From RBG-16-64-13 sp963718375 (GTDB lineage Bacteria > Actinomycetota > Thermoleophilia > RBG-16-64-13), in contig CAVQZD010000003.1 in NCBI GenBank assembly GCA_963718375.1, forward strand, positions 1 to 28,324: DNA of 28,324 nucleotides, read 5' to 3'. The notes below the pieces were generated by a model. It had not been told where the DNA came from. It saw nothing but the letters and a program-made list of their open reading frames with translations, and ran no database searches. The position numbers and the translations under genes are program-made. Position 1 is the stretch's first letter. Every line of letters begins with the position of its first letter. Below, piece by piece: positions 1-7,594 of the stretch.

Positions 1-864
1 ACTGGAGGGGATGCCCATGATCCCGGTCGGCCGGAAGTACAGGAAGAGGATCAGCACGAAGTACGCTATGAGATCCTCGTTGCCAGCGGGCACGAAGCCG
101 AGAGCCAGGTTCTGGATGATCCCGAGTGCGAGACCGCCGACGACGGCGCCCGCGGTAGAGCCCCATCCACCTAACACTGCTGCCACGAACCCCCACAGCG
201 CGTAGGCGCCGCCCGACACGTTCATGGTGTTGCTGATGGGATTTATGGCGATACCGCCCAGACCGCCGATGAGCGCCGAGATGCCGAAGGCTAGCAAGAT
301 CATTCGTCCTGTGGCCACGCCGGAAAGGCTCGCGGCGCCCGGATCGTTAGCTGTGGCCTTCATCTGCTTACCGATGCGCGTGAAGTTGGTCAGCAGGTAG
401 AGGCCCAACAGCACCAGGACCATCAGGCCGATGACCCAGTAGCTCTGCCGCATCACGGCTACCGGACCCCAGAAGTCCGCCTCGTTGCCCGAGAAGGCAG
501 GGAGAGCCTTCGGGTAGCCACCCCACTTCAGAAGTGCCAGGTTCTCGAACAAGATGCTCAGCCCGATGGTGGCCAGGATGATGGACACCAGAGAGACCTT
601 GACCAGAGGCCTCAGCACCACGAGGTACATGACCAAGCTCAGCACCACCACACAGACAAGCCCGAGAACGGCCGAAAGCCAGTAGGGAAGGCCCACTTCG
701 TCAAGGAAAGAGAAGGTGAAGAGGGCCCCGAACATCACAAAGGCCCCTTGCGCCATGTTGACGATCCGGGACGTGCGGTAGATGGTCACGTAGCCGAGCG
801 CTATGAGCGCGTACACACTCCCCGTGGTGATACCGGTCACCAAGAGCTGCATCCAATCGCCCAC
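1..864 (-). CDS. livH: LivH-type branched-chain amino acid ABC transporter permease (partial, runs off left edge)
   Basis: The minus strand is open from about 864 to base 1 with no stop, so the C-terminus lies outside the window. It reads as a hydrophobic, multi-span LivH-family permease: MQLLVTGITTGSVYALIALG near the start, then RTSRIVNMAQGAFVMFGA, several membrane segments, and GGLGGIAINP and GGWGSTAGAVVGG in the cytoplasmic-loop and late helix regions. About 288 codons are present, close to the usual full length, so only a few residues should be missing. The GTG at 864 is preferred because an AGGGG lies about 7 nt upstream; the ATG at 852 is an alternative. LivH forms the membrane channel with LivM and takes amino acids from a LivJ/K-type binding protein. 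Its usual partners would lie to the left, outside the window. It diverges from galT and has its own promoter at 934-963. Confidence 0.9.
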   Translation of the reverse strand, partial: MGDWMQLLVTGITTGSVYALIALGYVTIYRTSRIVNMAQGAFVMFGALFTFSFLDEVGLPYWLSAVLGLVCVVVLSLVMYLVVLRPLVKVSLVSIILATIGLSILFENLALLKWGGYPKALPAFSGNEADFWGPVAVMRQSYWVIGLMVLVLLGLYLLTNFTRIGKQMKATANDPGAASLSGVATGRMILLAFGISALIGGLGGIAINPISNTMNVSGGAYALWGFVAAVLGGWGSTAGAVVGGLALGIIQNLALGFVPAGNEDLIAYFVLILFLYFRPTGIMGIPSS

Positions 865-933
865 GCGCACCCCTGCAAGTCGGGTACTCACCACGGCAAC
901 AAAAGACCACGGCACCAGGTGCTGGTCGCTCAC

Positions 934-963
934 ATCGTAGCCGCCGCGCCTGAGTCTTGTCAA
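934..963 (-). promoter_or_regulatory. Putative sigma70-type promoter of the LivH gene
   Basis: Read on the minus strand, TTGACA (958-963) is followed by an 18-nt spacer and TACGAT (934-939). This would start transcription near 927, about 60 nt ahead of the GTG start at 864. The block sits in an AT-rich patch inside otherwise GC-rich DNA. Confidence 0.5.
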
Positions 964-995
964 GTATCAAGATTGACATTTACCATTATCAAGTA
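956..995. promoter_or_regulatory. AT-rich repeat cluster between livH and galT (possible operator)
   Basis: Short repeated words crowd this stretch. TATCAAG occurs at 965-971 and 987-993, 22 bp apart. TCAAGTA occurs at 960-966 and 989-995. CTTG-T-CAAG forms a small palindrome at 956-964. It overlaps the -35 of the livH promoter and lies upstream of galT, so a regulator binding site is plausible. No cognate regulator can be named. Confidence 0.35.
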
Positions 996-1028
996 CTGCT
1001 TCCGATATTCAACGCCATGTGACGCGCG

Positions 1029-1034
1029 TATAGT
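1029..1034 (+). promoter_or_regulatory. Putative -10 element of the galT-galK operon
   Basis: TATAGT matches the -10 consensus at 5 of 6 positions and would start transcription near 1041, giving a leader of about 26 nt to the GTG at 1067. No good -35 hexamer is seen 16-18 nt upstream (TATTCA at best), so the promoter may need an activator. Confidence 0.35.
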
Positions 1035-1066
1035 GGCTGCTGGAACGAATGCAAAGTGAGGTGGAC

Positions 1067-2152
1067 GTGTACCGGAGGGAGCTGCAAAAGCCGGATGGCA
1101 GGCGCTTGATCCTCTACTCGCGCGCACCCATCGCCGCGGACATAGAGGCACCTAGCCCCAACGTAGAGAGGCCCGGAGGCGGCCCGCACATGCGTTGGCA
1201 CCCTCTCTGGGGCGAGTGGGTCACCTACGCCAGTGAAAGGCAGAGCCGCACCTTCTTGCCGCCGCCCGGCTACAACCCGTTGGCTCCGACTACCGATCCG
1301 GACACTCCCACCGAGATGCCACGGGGCGATTACGACCTTGCGGTATTCGACAACCTGTTCCCAGCGTTCGCGGCGGACGCTCCCGAGGCCCCTGCGAGTC
1401 TGGTAGCGACTGCGCCGGCCCGGGGTGCCTGCGAGGTGGTGGTCTACTCTCAGGATCCAGAGACCTCCCTCGGGGCGCTGCCTCTTGAGCACGTCCGCCT
1501 GTTGGTGGAAGTCTGGGCCGAGCGCACCACCGAACTGGGCAAGCGCGAAGAGGTGCAGTATGTGTTCCCCTTTGAGAACCGCGGGGTGGAGATCGGCGTG
1601 ACCCTCAACCACCCTCACGGGCAGATATACGCCTATCCCTTCGTCCCGCCGGTCATGGCCCAGGAGTTGGCCTGCCAACAGGCCTTCTACGCGGAGCACG
1701 GCAAGGGTCTTCTGGCGGAACACTCGCGAGCGGAGCGCGAGGACGGCCGCCGTCTCCTCTACCAAGGACCCCACTCTGTGGCCTACATCCCCGCGTGCGC
1801 TCGCTTCGCGTACGAAGTCTGGGTGGTGCCAAGCCGTGAGGCGCCGTTCTTCTCCGACCTTGGCGGCGAGGAGCAGCTCGATCTGGCGCGAGCCCTGAAG
1901 ACGGTGCTACTCAAACTCGACGGTCTGTTCGGATGCCCCATGCCGCTCATCATGGCTCTCCACCAGGCCCCCACTGACGGTGCGCCGCATCCGGAGGCGC
2001 ACGCTCACATCCAGATCTATCCCTACTTGCGCATGGCGGGAAGACTTAAGTACCTGGCGGGCAGCGAGACGGGAGCGGGGGCGTTCACAGCGGACACCCT
2101 GCCCGAGGACAAGGCGGAGGAACTTCGGGCCGTGCCCATAGACTTCGCCTGA
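1067..2152 (+). CDS. galT: Galactose-1-phosphate uridylyltransferase
   Basis: The product transfers UMP between UDP-glucose and galactose-1-phosphate in the cytoplasmic Leloir pathway. Visible hallmarks are the N-terminal KPDGR segment, a GEWV block, the FDNLFPAF block (family consensus FxNxFPA), the catalytic nucleotidyl-histidine motif HPHGQ at about residues 182-186, and the second HIT-like domain with a HAHIQIYP motif followed by RMAGRLKYLAGSE. The length (about 361 aa) is normal. The GTG at 1067 is chosen because GTGAGG lies 5 nt upstream; an in-frame ATG at 1049 has no good ribosome binding site but cannot be excluded. galK follows after 11 nt, so the two are almost certainly co-transcribed. 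Confidence 0.95.
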   Translation: MYRRELQKPDGRRLILYSRAPIAADIEAPSPNVERPGGGPHMRWHPLWGEWVTYASERQSRTFLPPPGYNPLAPTTDPDTPTEMPRGDYDLAVFDNLFPAFAADAPEAPASLVATAPARGACEVVVYSQDPETSLGALPLEHVRLLVEVWAERTTELGKREEVQYVFPFENRGVEIGVTLNHPHGQIYAYPFVPPVMAQELACQQAFYAEHGKGLLAEHSRAEREDGRRLLYQGPHSVAYIPACARFAYEVWVVPSREAPFFSDLGGEEQLDLARALKTVLLKLDGLFGCPMPLIMALHQAPTDGAPHPEAHAHIQIYPYLRMAGRLKYLAGSETGAGAFTADTLPEDKAEELRAVPIDFA

Positions 2153-2163
2153 AGGGGACCTCT

Positions 2164-3297
2164 GTGACAAAACCTGCTTCATCCACCGCCTCCTTCGAAG
2201 AGCTCTTCGGCCGACCACCGAGCACGATCGCCGAGGCCCCAGGGCGAGTGAACCTCATAGGCGAGCATACCGACTACAACGAGGGTTTCGTCCTGCCCAC
2301 TCCCATCCCCCAGCAGACCCGAGCGGAGCTATCGCAACGGGCGGACGAGATGGTGTGCGTCGCCAGCGAGCAGTTGGCGCAGAGTGAGAGCTACCGCTTG
2401 GGCGAGGAGCGGCGCGCCGGTCGGTGGATCGACTACGTGCAAGGACTTACCAGGGCACTCCGCGAGACAGGCCACCAGCTTGGCGGCTTCGATCTGCGCC
2501 TGGAGTCCGATGTGCCGATCGGCAGCGGGCTCTCGTCAAGCGCGGCCCTCGAAGTGTCGGTGCTGAGGGCCTTGCGCGGTGAGTTCTGCCTGCACATCGA
2601 CGACGCTCAGTTGGCCCGCTTGGGGCAGAAGGCCGAGAACGAGCATGTGGGTGCGCCGGTCGGCCTCATGGACCAGATGACCTCGAGCTTGGGCCGAGTG
2701 GGTGAGGCGCTCTTCTTGGACATGCGCAGCCTGGCGGCAGAGTCTGTGCCGCTGCCCGACTCGGTGGAACTGGTGGTGATCGACTCGGGGGTGCGGCACA
2801 GCAACGTAGGCGGTGACTACGCGCGGCGGCGCGACGAGTGCCGCCGCGCGGCCGATCTCCTGGGCGTCGAGTGGTTGCGGGATGCCGACCTCCCCATGCT
2901 GGAGTCGGGCCGACTGCCCGAACCGCTGCACCATCGAGCGCGCCACGTCATCACAGAGAACGCCAGGGTACTCGCCGCTGTCGCCGCGCTTCGCCGCGGC
3001 GACCTGGGCGCGGTCGCATCAGCCATGTCCGCCTCGCACGCCTCCATGCGCGATGACTTCGCGATATCCGTGCCGCAGGTGGACCTGCTCGTGCGGATAG
3101 CGGAGTCTGAGCGGTCGGTGCTGGCCGCGCGCCTCACCGGCGGCGGCTTCGGCGGAGCGATAGTGGCTCTTGCCACGAAAGGTGGCGGCGCCGACGCGGC
3201 CGCATCCATAGCCTCCAGGTACGCGAAGGAGAGCGGCGAGCGAGGTACGGTGCTGCTCCCGGTGCCGGCCCTGGCGGTCTCGCCGCCGACTACCTAG
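2164..3297 (+). CDS. galK: Galactokinase
   Basis: This enzyme phosphorylates alpha-D-galactose with ATP to galactose-1-phosphate, the substrate of the preceding GalT. It is a GHMP-family kinase of 377 aa. The galactokinase signature GRVNLIGEHTDYN is at residues 27-39, the ATP-binding motif PIGSGLSSSAA at about 118-128, the catalytic Asp lies in GLMDQM (about residue 170), and the third GHMP motif LTGGGFGG is near the C-terminus. The start is GTG with AAGGGG upstream, overlapping the end of galT. The gene converges on the MerR-TetR regulator gene with only 5 bp between the two stops and no visible terminator hairpin. Beta-galactosidase for the same pathway is encoded at 21686-24127. Confidence 0.97.
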   Translation: MTKPASSTASFEELFGRPPSTIAEAPGRVNLIGEHTDYNEGFVLPTPIPQQTRAELSQRADEMVCVASEQLAQSESYRLGEERRAGRWIDYVQGLTRALRETGHQLGGFDLRLESDVPIGSGLSSSAALEVSVLRALRGEFCLHIDDAQLARLGQKAENEHVGAPVGLMDQMTSSLGRVGEALFLDMRSLAAESVPLPDSVELVVIDSGVRHSNVGGDYARRRDECRRAADLLGVEWLRDADLPMLESGRLPEPLHHRARHVITENARVLAAVAALRRGDLGAVASAMSASHASMRDDFAISVPQVDLLVRIAESERSVLAARLTGGGFGGAIVALATKGGGADAAASIASRYAKESGERGTVLLPVPALAVSPPTT

Positions 3298-3302
3298 TCC
3301 CT

Positions 3303-4271
3303 CTACTCCTCGGGCACCTTCGGGGCGTCCGGTCCCCGGGTGGCGAGAGTCTGGATGAGATCCTCGTAGCGCGCCAGGCGCGAGTCGAGGTCGACCTCAC
3401 CGCTCATGGCGGCCCAAATGGCAAGATACAACCATAGATGGGTGCGGAGCAGGTCTGCACGAGTGTACTCTTCGTCCCACGCGGCTCGCATCTGAGTGCT
3501 ATCCATCGCGCCGAACAGACTGAAGGCGACCAGCTCGTCCGGCACCATCGGTTTGCGGGCCGACTGCCGGCGCATAGCCGCGAGATCTTCGACCATGGGA
3601 CCGACGATGCGCCTGTATGCCTCCTCCACCGGTTTGTGGAGGTCACTGCTCTTGTGCGTCCCCTCGGACTGGACGACAGAGAGCACATCTACGCCCAGTG
3701 CCTGCACCCGCAAGTCTCCGACCAGATTGTATAGCAGCCGTTCCCCCAGATCGGGGATGTGCTCCAGACCGGGCGCCCGGTCGGCCACGTTCCATTTGAT
3801 GAACGTGTTGAAGCACTCCACCAGTAATCGCCGCTTGCTCGGGAAGTGCGCGTAGAAGACATGGGCGGTCACCCCGGCCTTCTTGGCAATAGCCGTCACG
3901 TGCGAGCGCTTGAACCCCTTGGTCATGAACTCCTGCGTCGCGACGCGCACGATGGCCTCGTGCGTCCGTTGGTACTCGCGCGCCGCTAGGCCCTCTCCGC
4001 TCCGGTTGGCCTCCTGGAGCGAAGGCTCCAACTCCCGGTGGATATCAGCAAGCGAAAGACCAGCATCCTTGAGCTGAGCTATCTGCCCCAGCATCAGCAC
4101 GTGGGCCTCCGAATAGAGCGACCGGCTCGCGGCCGTCTTAGCGGGCTGGGGCAGCAGACCTTGGCGGACGTAGAAGTGGATGGTGCTCCTCGGCACCCCC
4201 GTCGCCCGCTCCAGAGCGGATATGGTCAGCGTCTGTGAGATGGCGTCTCCCCCTTCGATCGTCGTTTGCAT
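3303..4271 (-). CDS. Transcriptional regulator with fused MerR and TetR DNA-binding domains
   Basis: The 322-aa product carries two DNA-binding modules. Residues about 14-82 are a MerR-type winged helix (TISALERATGVPRSTIHFYV, then RSLYSEAHVLMLGQIAQLK and AGLSLADI). Residues about 101-148 are a TetR-type helix-turn-helix (IVRVATQEFMTKGFKRSHVT, then IAKKAGVTAHVFYAHFPSKR). The rest is a helical TetR-like ligand/dimerisation domain with no recognisable ligand signature. The start codon overlaps the stop of the upstream beta-phosphoglucomutase gene (TGATG), indicating translational coupling, so it is the last gene of the MBL-GH3-beta-PGM operon. It probably regulates that operon, but this is inference. 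Both domains are read in one frame with no gap, so the fusion is not a frameshift artefact. Confidence 0.88.
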   Translation of the reverse strand: MQTTIEGGDAISQTLTISALERATGVPRSTIHFYVRQGLLPQPAKTAASRSLYSEAHVLMLGQIAQLKDAGLSLADIHRELEPSLQEANRSGEGLAAREYQRTHEAIVRVATQEFMTKGFKRSHVTAIAKKAGVTAHVFYAHFPSKRRLLVECFNTFIKWNVADRAPGLEHIPDLGERLLYNLVGDLRVQALGVDVLSVVQSEGTHKSSDLHKPVEEAYRRIVGPMVEDLAAMRRQSARKPMVPDELVAFSLFGAMDSTQMRAAWDEEYTRADLLRTHLWLYLAIWAAMSGEVDLDSRLARYEDLIQTLATRGPDAPKVPEE

Positions 4272-4963
4272 CAGACCATCCCTCGAGTCCGCGTTGTCTT
4301 GAGTCCGGGCACCAACGTCAGCAGGTCCCCGATCCCGGCCAGCCTGTAGTCGGCCTCGGGGCTGTCAACCGCATGTCCGACGGCGGCCGCCGGCATGCCC
4401 GCCGCCTTCGCCGCCAGGATACCGGCCTCAGCGTCTTCCACCACCAGGCAGCCGTCTGGCGGCACGCCAAGCCGCTCCGCCGCGATCAGAAAGACGTCGG
4501 GCGCGGGCTTCGTGCGTTCGATGTCACTCCCATCGGCCACCGCGTCGAACGCGTCCTCCAGCCCGATTTGTCTGAGAATAAGCGGAGTGTTGCGGCTGGA
4601 GGAACCTATGGCGATCTTGATACCGCGTCCCCGCAGCGCATCCAGCACCTGCAGCACGTCGGCCGGCACGGCCTCTGGGGTCAGGGTCTTCAGCAGCTCC
4701 ACGTACCTGGCGTTCTTGGTCTCGGCAAGGGCCTGCTTCTCTGAGTCGCCGTACTTGCGCGTGGCCCCCTCGAGGATGACCTCCAGACTCGCCATCCGGG
4801 AGACTCCCCGCAACCGGTGGTTGATCTCTTCGTCGAAGAAGATGCCCTCGTCGTCGGCGATCGACTTCCAGGCCCGGTAGTGCATGGCGTCAGTGCTCAC
4901 GATCACGCCGTCCAGATCGAAGATGACCGCCTGGATATCCAACTTCAGAGCCTCGTGTCCCAC
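4271..4963 (-). CDS. pgmB: Beta-phosphoglucomutase (HAD superfamily)
   Basis: This enzyme interconverts beta-D-glucose-1-phosphate and glucose-6-phosphate, the step needed after inverting or retaining phosphorylases that release beta-sugar phosphates. It has 230 aa. Motif I FDLDGVI supplies the nucleophile and acid/base Asp (D16, D18). The beta-PGM cap motif RLRGVSRMASLE is at about 50-61 and separates it from generic HAD phosphatases. Motif II is IGSSS (about 119-123), motif III KPAPD (about 152-156), and motif IV VVEDAEAG (about 174-181). Its start overlaps the end of the GH3 gene by 19 nt, and its stop overlaps the start of the regulator gene. No GH65 phosphorylase, the usual partner, is present in the window, which makes the GH3 gene the candidate source of substrate. 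Confidence 0.9.
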   Translation of the reverse strand: MGHEALKLDIQAVIFDLDGVIVSTDAMHYRAWKSIADDEGIFFDEEINHRLRGVSRMASLEVILEGATRKYGDSEKQALAETKNARYVELLKTLTPEAVPADVLQVLDALRGRGIKIAIGSSSRNTPLILRQIGLEDAFDAVADGSDIERTKPAPDVFLIAAERLGVPPDGCLVVEDAEAGILAAKAAGMPAAAVGHAVDSPEADYRLAGIGDLLTLVPGLKTTRTRGMV

Positions 4964-6669
4964 TTGCCACAGAACGGGTCGACCGGGCTGGAGCCCTCGA
5001 AGGGCGCCCGGCCCATCAGCTTCTCAATCAACGCCTCGAGTACTACGTCGGAGCTCCCGTAGGTGTTGATGTAGGTCTTGACCCGGGGCACGTCGAGCAG
5101 GTGATACGGGTTGGCCACCGAGACGAAGATCGTGGGGACCGTGCTCACGAAGATGGGCACGTTCGCCCCCATCGGCGGAGACCACTCTATCCTGACGACG
5201 GTCTGATTGCTCTTGGTCTCCAGATTGGCCACGTAGAGCATCAGGTCGTAAGCAGCCAAGTAGTCCGCGTACGGCACCATCTGCCCTTCGGGCTTGTCGG
5301 GCACAGAGAAGTACTCTATGTCGAAGCCTTCCTGCCCCAGCAGCGCCCCCAGCTTCTCGGCCATGCTGGAGCCCTCGGGCCGTTGCTCCCTGAAGCCGAA
5401 GTAGTCGGTATCGTTCTCGACAGCGTAGACCAGCACGCGCTTGGCCCGGTCGGGACTGAGAGGCAGGACCCCCGGCTCCTCTTTGACCAGGGTGATGGAT
5501 TTGTCTGCGCACTCCCGGGACCAGGTCCGATGTTCTGCCGTGCCGAGCGCCGCTGCCGCGCTCTCCACCGTGGGCGCCAGCTCCTCCTGGGCGCGCTCGT
5601 GAAGGCCCAAGGCCGCCTTCAGCGCGAGCACGTTGCGGGCCGCGTCGGTCAACCGTTCCGGGGTCAAGATCCCTGAATCCACTCCCGCGCGCATGTACCC
5701 GAAGTCCTCTTCCAGGTTGCGGGTGAAGAGGAACACGTCACACCCTGCCGCGATGGCGCCGGGGACCGCTTGGGCACGGTCCGCCGCCATCATCATGCCC
5801 GCCATCACCGTCGCGTCCGTGGCCACCAGCCCATTGAAACCCAGCTTCTCTCTCAGCAGGGTGGTGGTGATCTCGGGGGCAAGAGAGGCCGGCATTATCT
5901 CTTGGTCGCTGATGCCGGGGCGAAGTCTCTTGGAGTAGGCGGGCAGCGCGATGTGCCCTACCATCACCGCCATAACGCCCTCGTCTATGCAGGCTCGGTA
6001 TATCCGGCCGTAGGTGGCGTCCCACTCCTCAGAGCTCAAGTCGTTGACCGTGGTGACCAGATGCTGATCGCGCTCGTCGACTCCATCACCCGGGAAGTGC
6101 TTGGCGGTGGCGGCCACACCCGACTCCTGGATCCCTCGGATGTACGCCGTGCCCAAGCGCGCCACACGCTCCGGGTCAGAGCCGAAAGTCCTGGTGTTGG
6201 TGATGGGGTTCCTGAAGTTGAGATCGATGTCCACCACCGGCGAGTACGCCCAGCGGATGCCCAGGGCCGAGGCCTCTCGTCCGCAGGCCAAGCCGTGTCT
6301 GTAGGCAAGGTCGGCGTCGTCCGTGGCCGCGACCGCCATGGGGCTGCCGACCCGCGTGCCGTGGGTGAAGCACACGCCGTCGGCGCCCGACTCCAGATTG
6401 GCCGACATGAGAACGGGCACGTCGCTGTGGGTCTGTAGCAGGCCGACCGTGCCGACCACCTCGTCCAGCGTCCCGGGCCGGCACATCACGGTGCCCACCT
6501 TGAGCACCTCGGCCGCGTGTCGCGAGGCCTGTTCGTCCACCCCGTATGACACCAGGCAGAACACTTGCCCGATTTTCTCGTCCACTGACATCCGACTGAG
6601 CGTGTCTTCTACCCAGTCGACACCCTTCTGGTCCAGCGAGAAGGGGGGGAGCTGCAGCCGGCCGGTCAT
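4945..6669 (-). CDS. GH3 glycosidase or phosphorylase (NagZ/Nag3-like)
   Basis: The 574-aa product has a GH3 (beta/alpha)8 domain (about 18-355) plus a C-terminal alpha/beta domain. The acid/base region reads KHFPGDGVDERDQH (190-203), keeping the Asp-x-His dyad (D201, H203) used by NagZ-type beta-N-acetylglucosaminidases and by GH3 glycoside phosphorylases. The nucleophile is D285 in LVATDATVMAGM. There is no signal peptide, so it is cytoplasmic. It is much longer than single-domain NagZ and resembles two-domain Nag3-type enzymes. Its start overlaps the stop of the upstream MBL gene by 4 nt (ATGA), and its end overlaps pgmB by 19 nt. The beta-PGM coupling favours a phosphorylase role (inference). 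A plain beta-N-acetylglucosaminidase or beta-glucosidase remains possible; substrate is unknown. Confidence 0.85.
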   Translation of the reverse strand: MTGRLQLPPFSLDQKGVDWVEDTLSRMSVDEKIGQVFCLVSYGVDEQASRHAAEVLKVGTVMCRPGTLDEVVGTVGLLQTHSDVPVLMSANLESGADGVCFTHGTRVGSPMAVAATDDADLAYRHGLACGREASALGIRWAYSPVVDIDLNFRNPITNTRTFGSDPERVARLGTAYIRGIQESGVAATAKHFPGDGVDERDQHLVTTVNDLSSEEWDATYGRIYRACIDEGVMAVMVGHIALPAYSKRLRPGISDQEIMPASLAPEITTTLLREKLGFNGLVATDATVMAGMMMAADRAQAVPGAIAAGCDVFLFTRNLEEDFGYMRAGVDSGILTPERLTDAARNVLALKAALGLHERAQEELAPTVESAAAALGTAEHRTWSRECADKSITLVKEEPGVLPLSPDRAKRVLVYAVENDTDYFGFREQRPEGSSMAEKLGALLGQEGFDIEYFSVPDKPEGQMVPYADYLAAYDLMLYVANLETKSNQTVVRIEWSPPMGANVPIFVSTVPTIFVSVANPYHLLDVPRVKTYINTYGSSDVVLEALIEKLMGRAPFEGSSPVDPFCGKWDTRL

Positions 6670-7466
6670 GCGCCTGCCTCTGGGGTCTGCCGGTAGATGA
6701 ATGAGGCCCTGCCGTATCTGGCCCGCCGCAGTTCGGCAGCGAAGGGCAGACGACTCAGATACCAGTGGTCCAGACTTCTGGCCACCTCTTGGCAGCCATT
6801 CAGCATGGCGTGGTCAAGCGCGATGAAATCCTCGATATAGCTCGGCGCGATCGGAGCCCCGTTGTGGGCGGGACACAGACTGCAGAACTCCTCCTGTCTG
6901 GCCTGCAACCTGAGCATGTTGTCCAAGTGGCTCCTCACCTTGCGCATGAGTACCGCTTCGTCATTGGAGTCGTGATCGAACAAGAGCACCTGTCCCGATT
7001 CGACTTCGTCACCGCAGAACAGCATACCGGTCTCGCGGTCCAGCAGGGCGATGCTGCCGGCAGCATGAGCGGCGATTGTGATGACCTCCACGTCACGCCC
7101 ACCCAGCGCGAACACGAAGCCATCGTCGACGAGAAGCTTCTGATATCCCGGGAAGGGCAGTGCTCGTCGTTCCGGCATCGGCGGCAGGTGGTCGGCGTCG
7201 GCTGCCGCGTCTGCGTGCATGTGGCTCTCGGGCCACCAGCCGTTGCCTCCGGCGTGGTCCAGGTGCCCGTGAGTGTTCACCACAGTCAGCTGCTTGTCTG
7301 TGAGTCCCTCTACGTAGCGCCGCAGGTCACCGCAACCCCAGCCGGTGTCCACGAGCAAAGCCTTCTCGTCGCCCTCCAGCAGATACTGGTATTGCCGCCC
7401 ACCCAAGATGGTGATGAAGACCGTGCGTTCGTGCGCCCGCCAACTGCTGTAGCTCTCCCTGAACAT
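6666..7466 (-). CDS. Metallo-beta-lactamase-fold hydrolase
   Basis: The product (about 266 aa) has the MBL metal-binding set: THGHLDH (about residues 65-71), a His in ITIAAHAAGS, the Asp in LFCGDEVESG, and a His in CPAHNG. These bind two metal ions in hydrolases such as glyoxalase II-like thioesterases, lactonases and phosphodiesterases; the exact reaction cannot be told. The reading frame stays open upstream to 7727, but that would overlap the divergent esterase gene. The ATG at 7466 is chosen because AGGTGAG lies 4 nt upstream; the ATG at 7478 is the alternative. A TATAGT at 7497-7502 on this strand is a possible -10. This is the first gene of the operon running MBL-GH3-pgmB-regulator, so it may process a modified sugar or a toxic side product. 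Confidence 0.85.
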   Translation of the reverse strand: MFRESYSSWRAHERTVFITILGGRQYQYLLEGDEKALLVDTGWGCGDLRRYVEGLTDKQLTVVNTHGHLDHAGGNGWWPESHMHADAAADADHLPPMPERRALPFPGYQKLLVDDGFVFALGGRDVEVITIAAHAAGSIALLDRETGMLFCGDEVESGQVLLFDHDSNDEAVLMRKVRSHLDNMLRLQARQEEFCSLCPAHNGAPIAPSYIEDFIALDHAMLNGCQEVARSLDHWYLSRLPFAAELRRARYGRASFIYRQTPEAGA

Positions 7467-7527
7467 GCTCACCTGCATCCTTCTGGTCTGAGTCCAACTA
7501 TACGAATTGTAATCTGAATCCGTGTCG

Positions 7528-7556
7528 TTGACAAAACCCTCGTGAAACCCTAGCAT
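7528..7556 (+). promoter_or_regulatory. Promoter of the large lipoprotein esterase gene
   Basis: A perfect TTGACA (7528-7533) is followed by a 17-nt spacer and TAGCAT (7551-7556). Transcription would start near 7563, about 32 nt before the ATG at 7595. The same pair of hexamers and spacer precedes the second lipoprotein esterase gene (25489-25517, minus). Confidence 0.6.
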
Positions 7557-7594
7557 CCACGTGTATGGTACTGCTCGACAGGAGGGATGGTTCG

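Noticed and set aside
973..978. TTGACA on the plus strand as the -35 of galT
   Set aside because: No acceptable -10 lies 16-18 nt downstream; the nearest good -10 (1029-1034) is 50 nt away.
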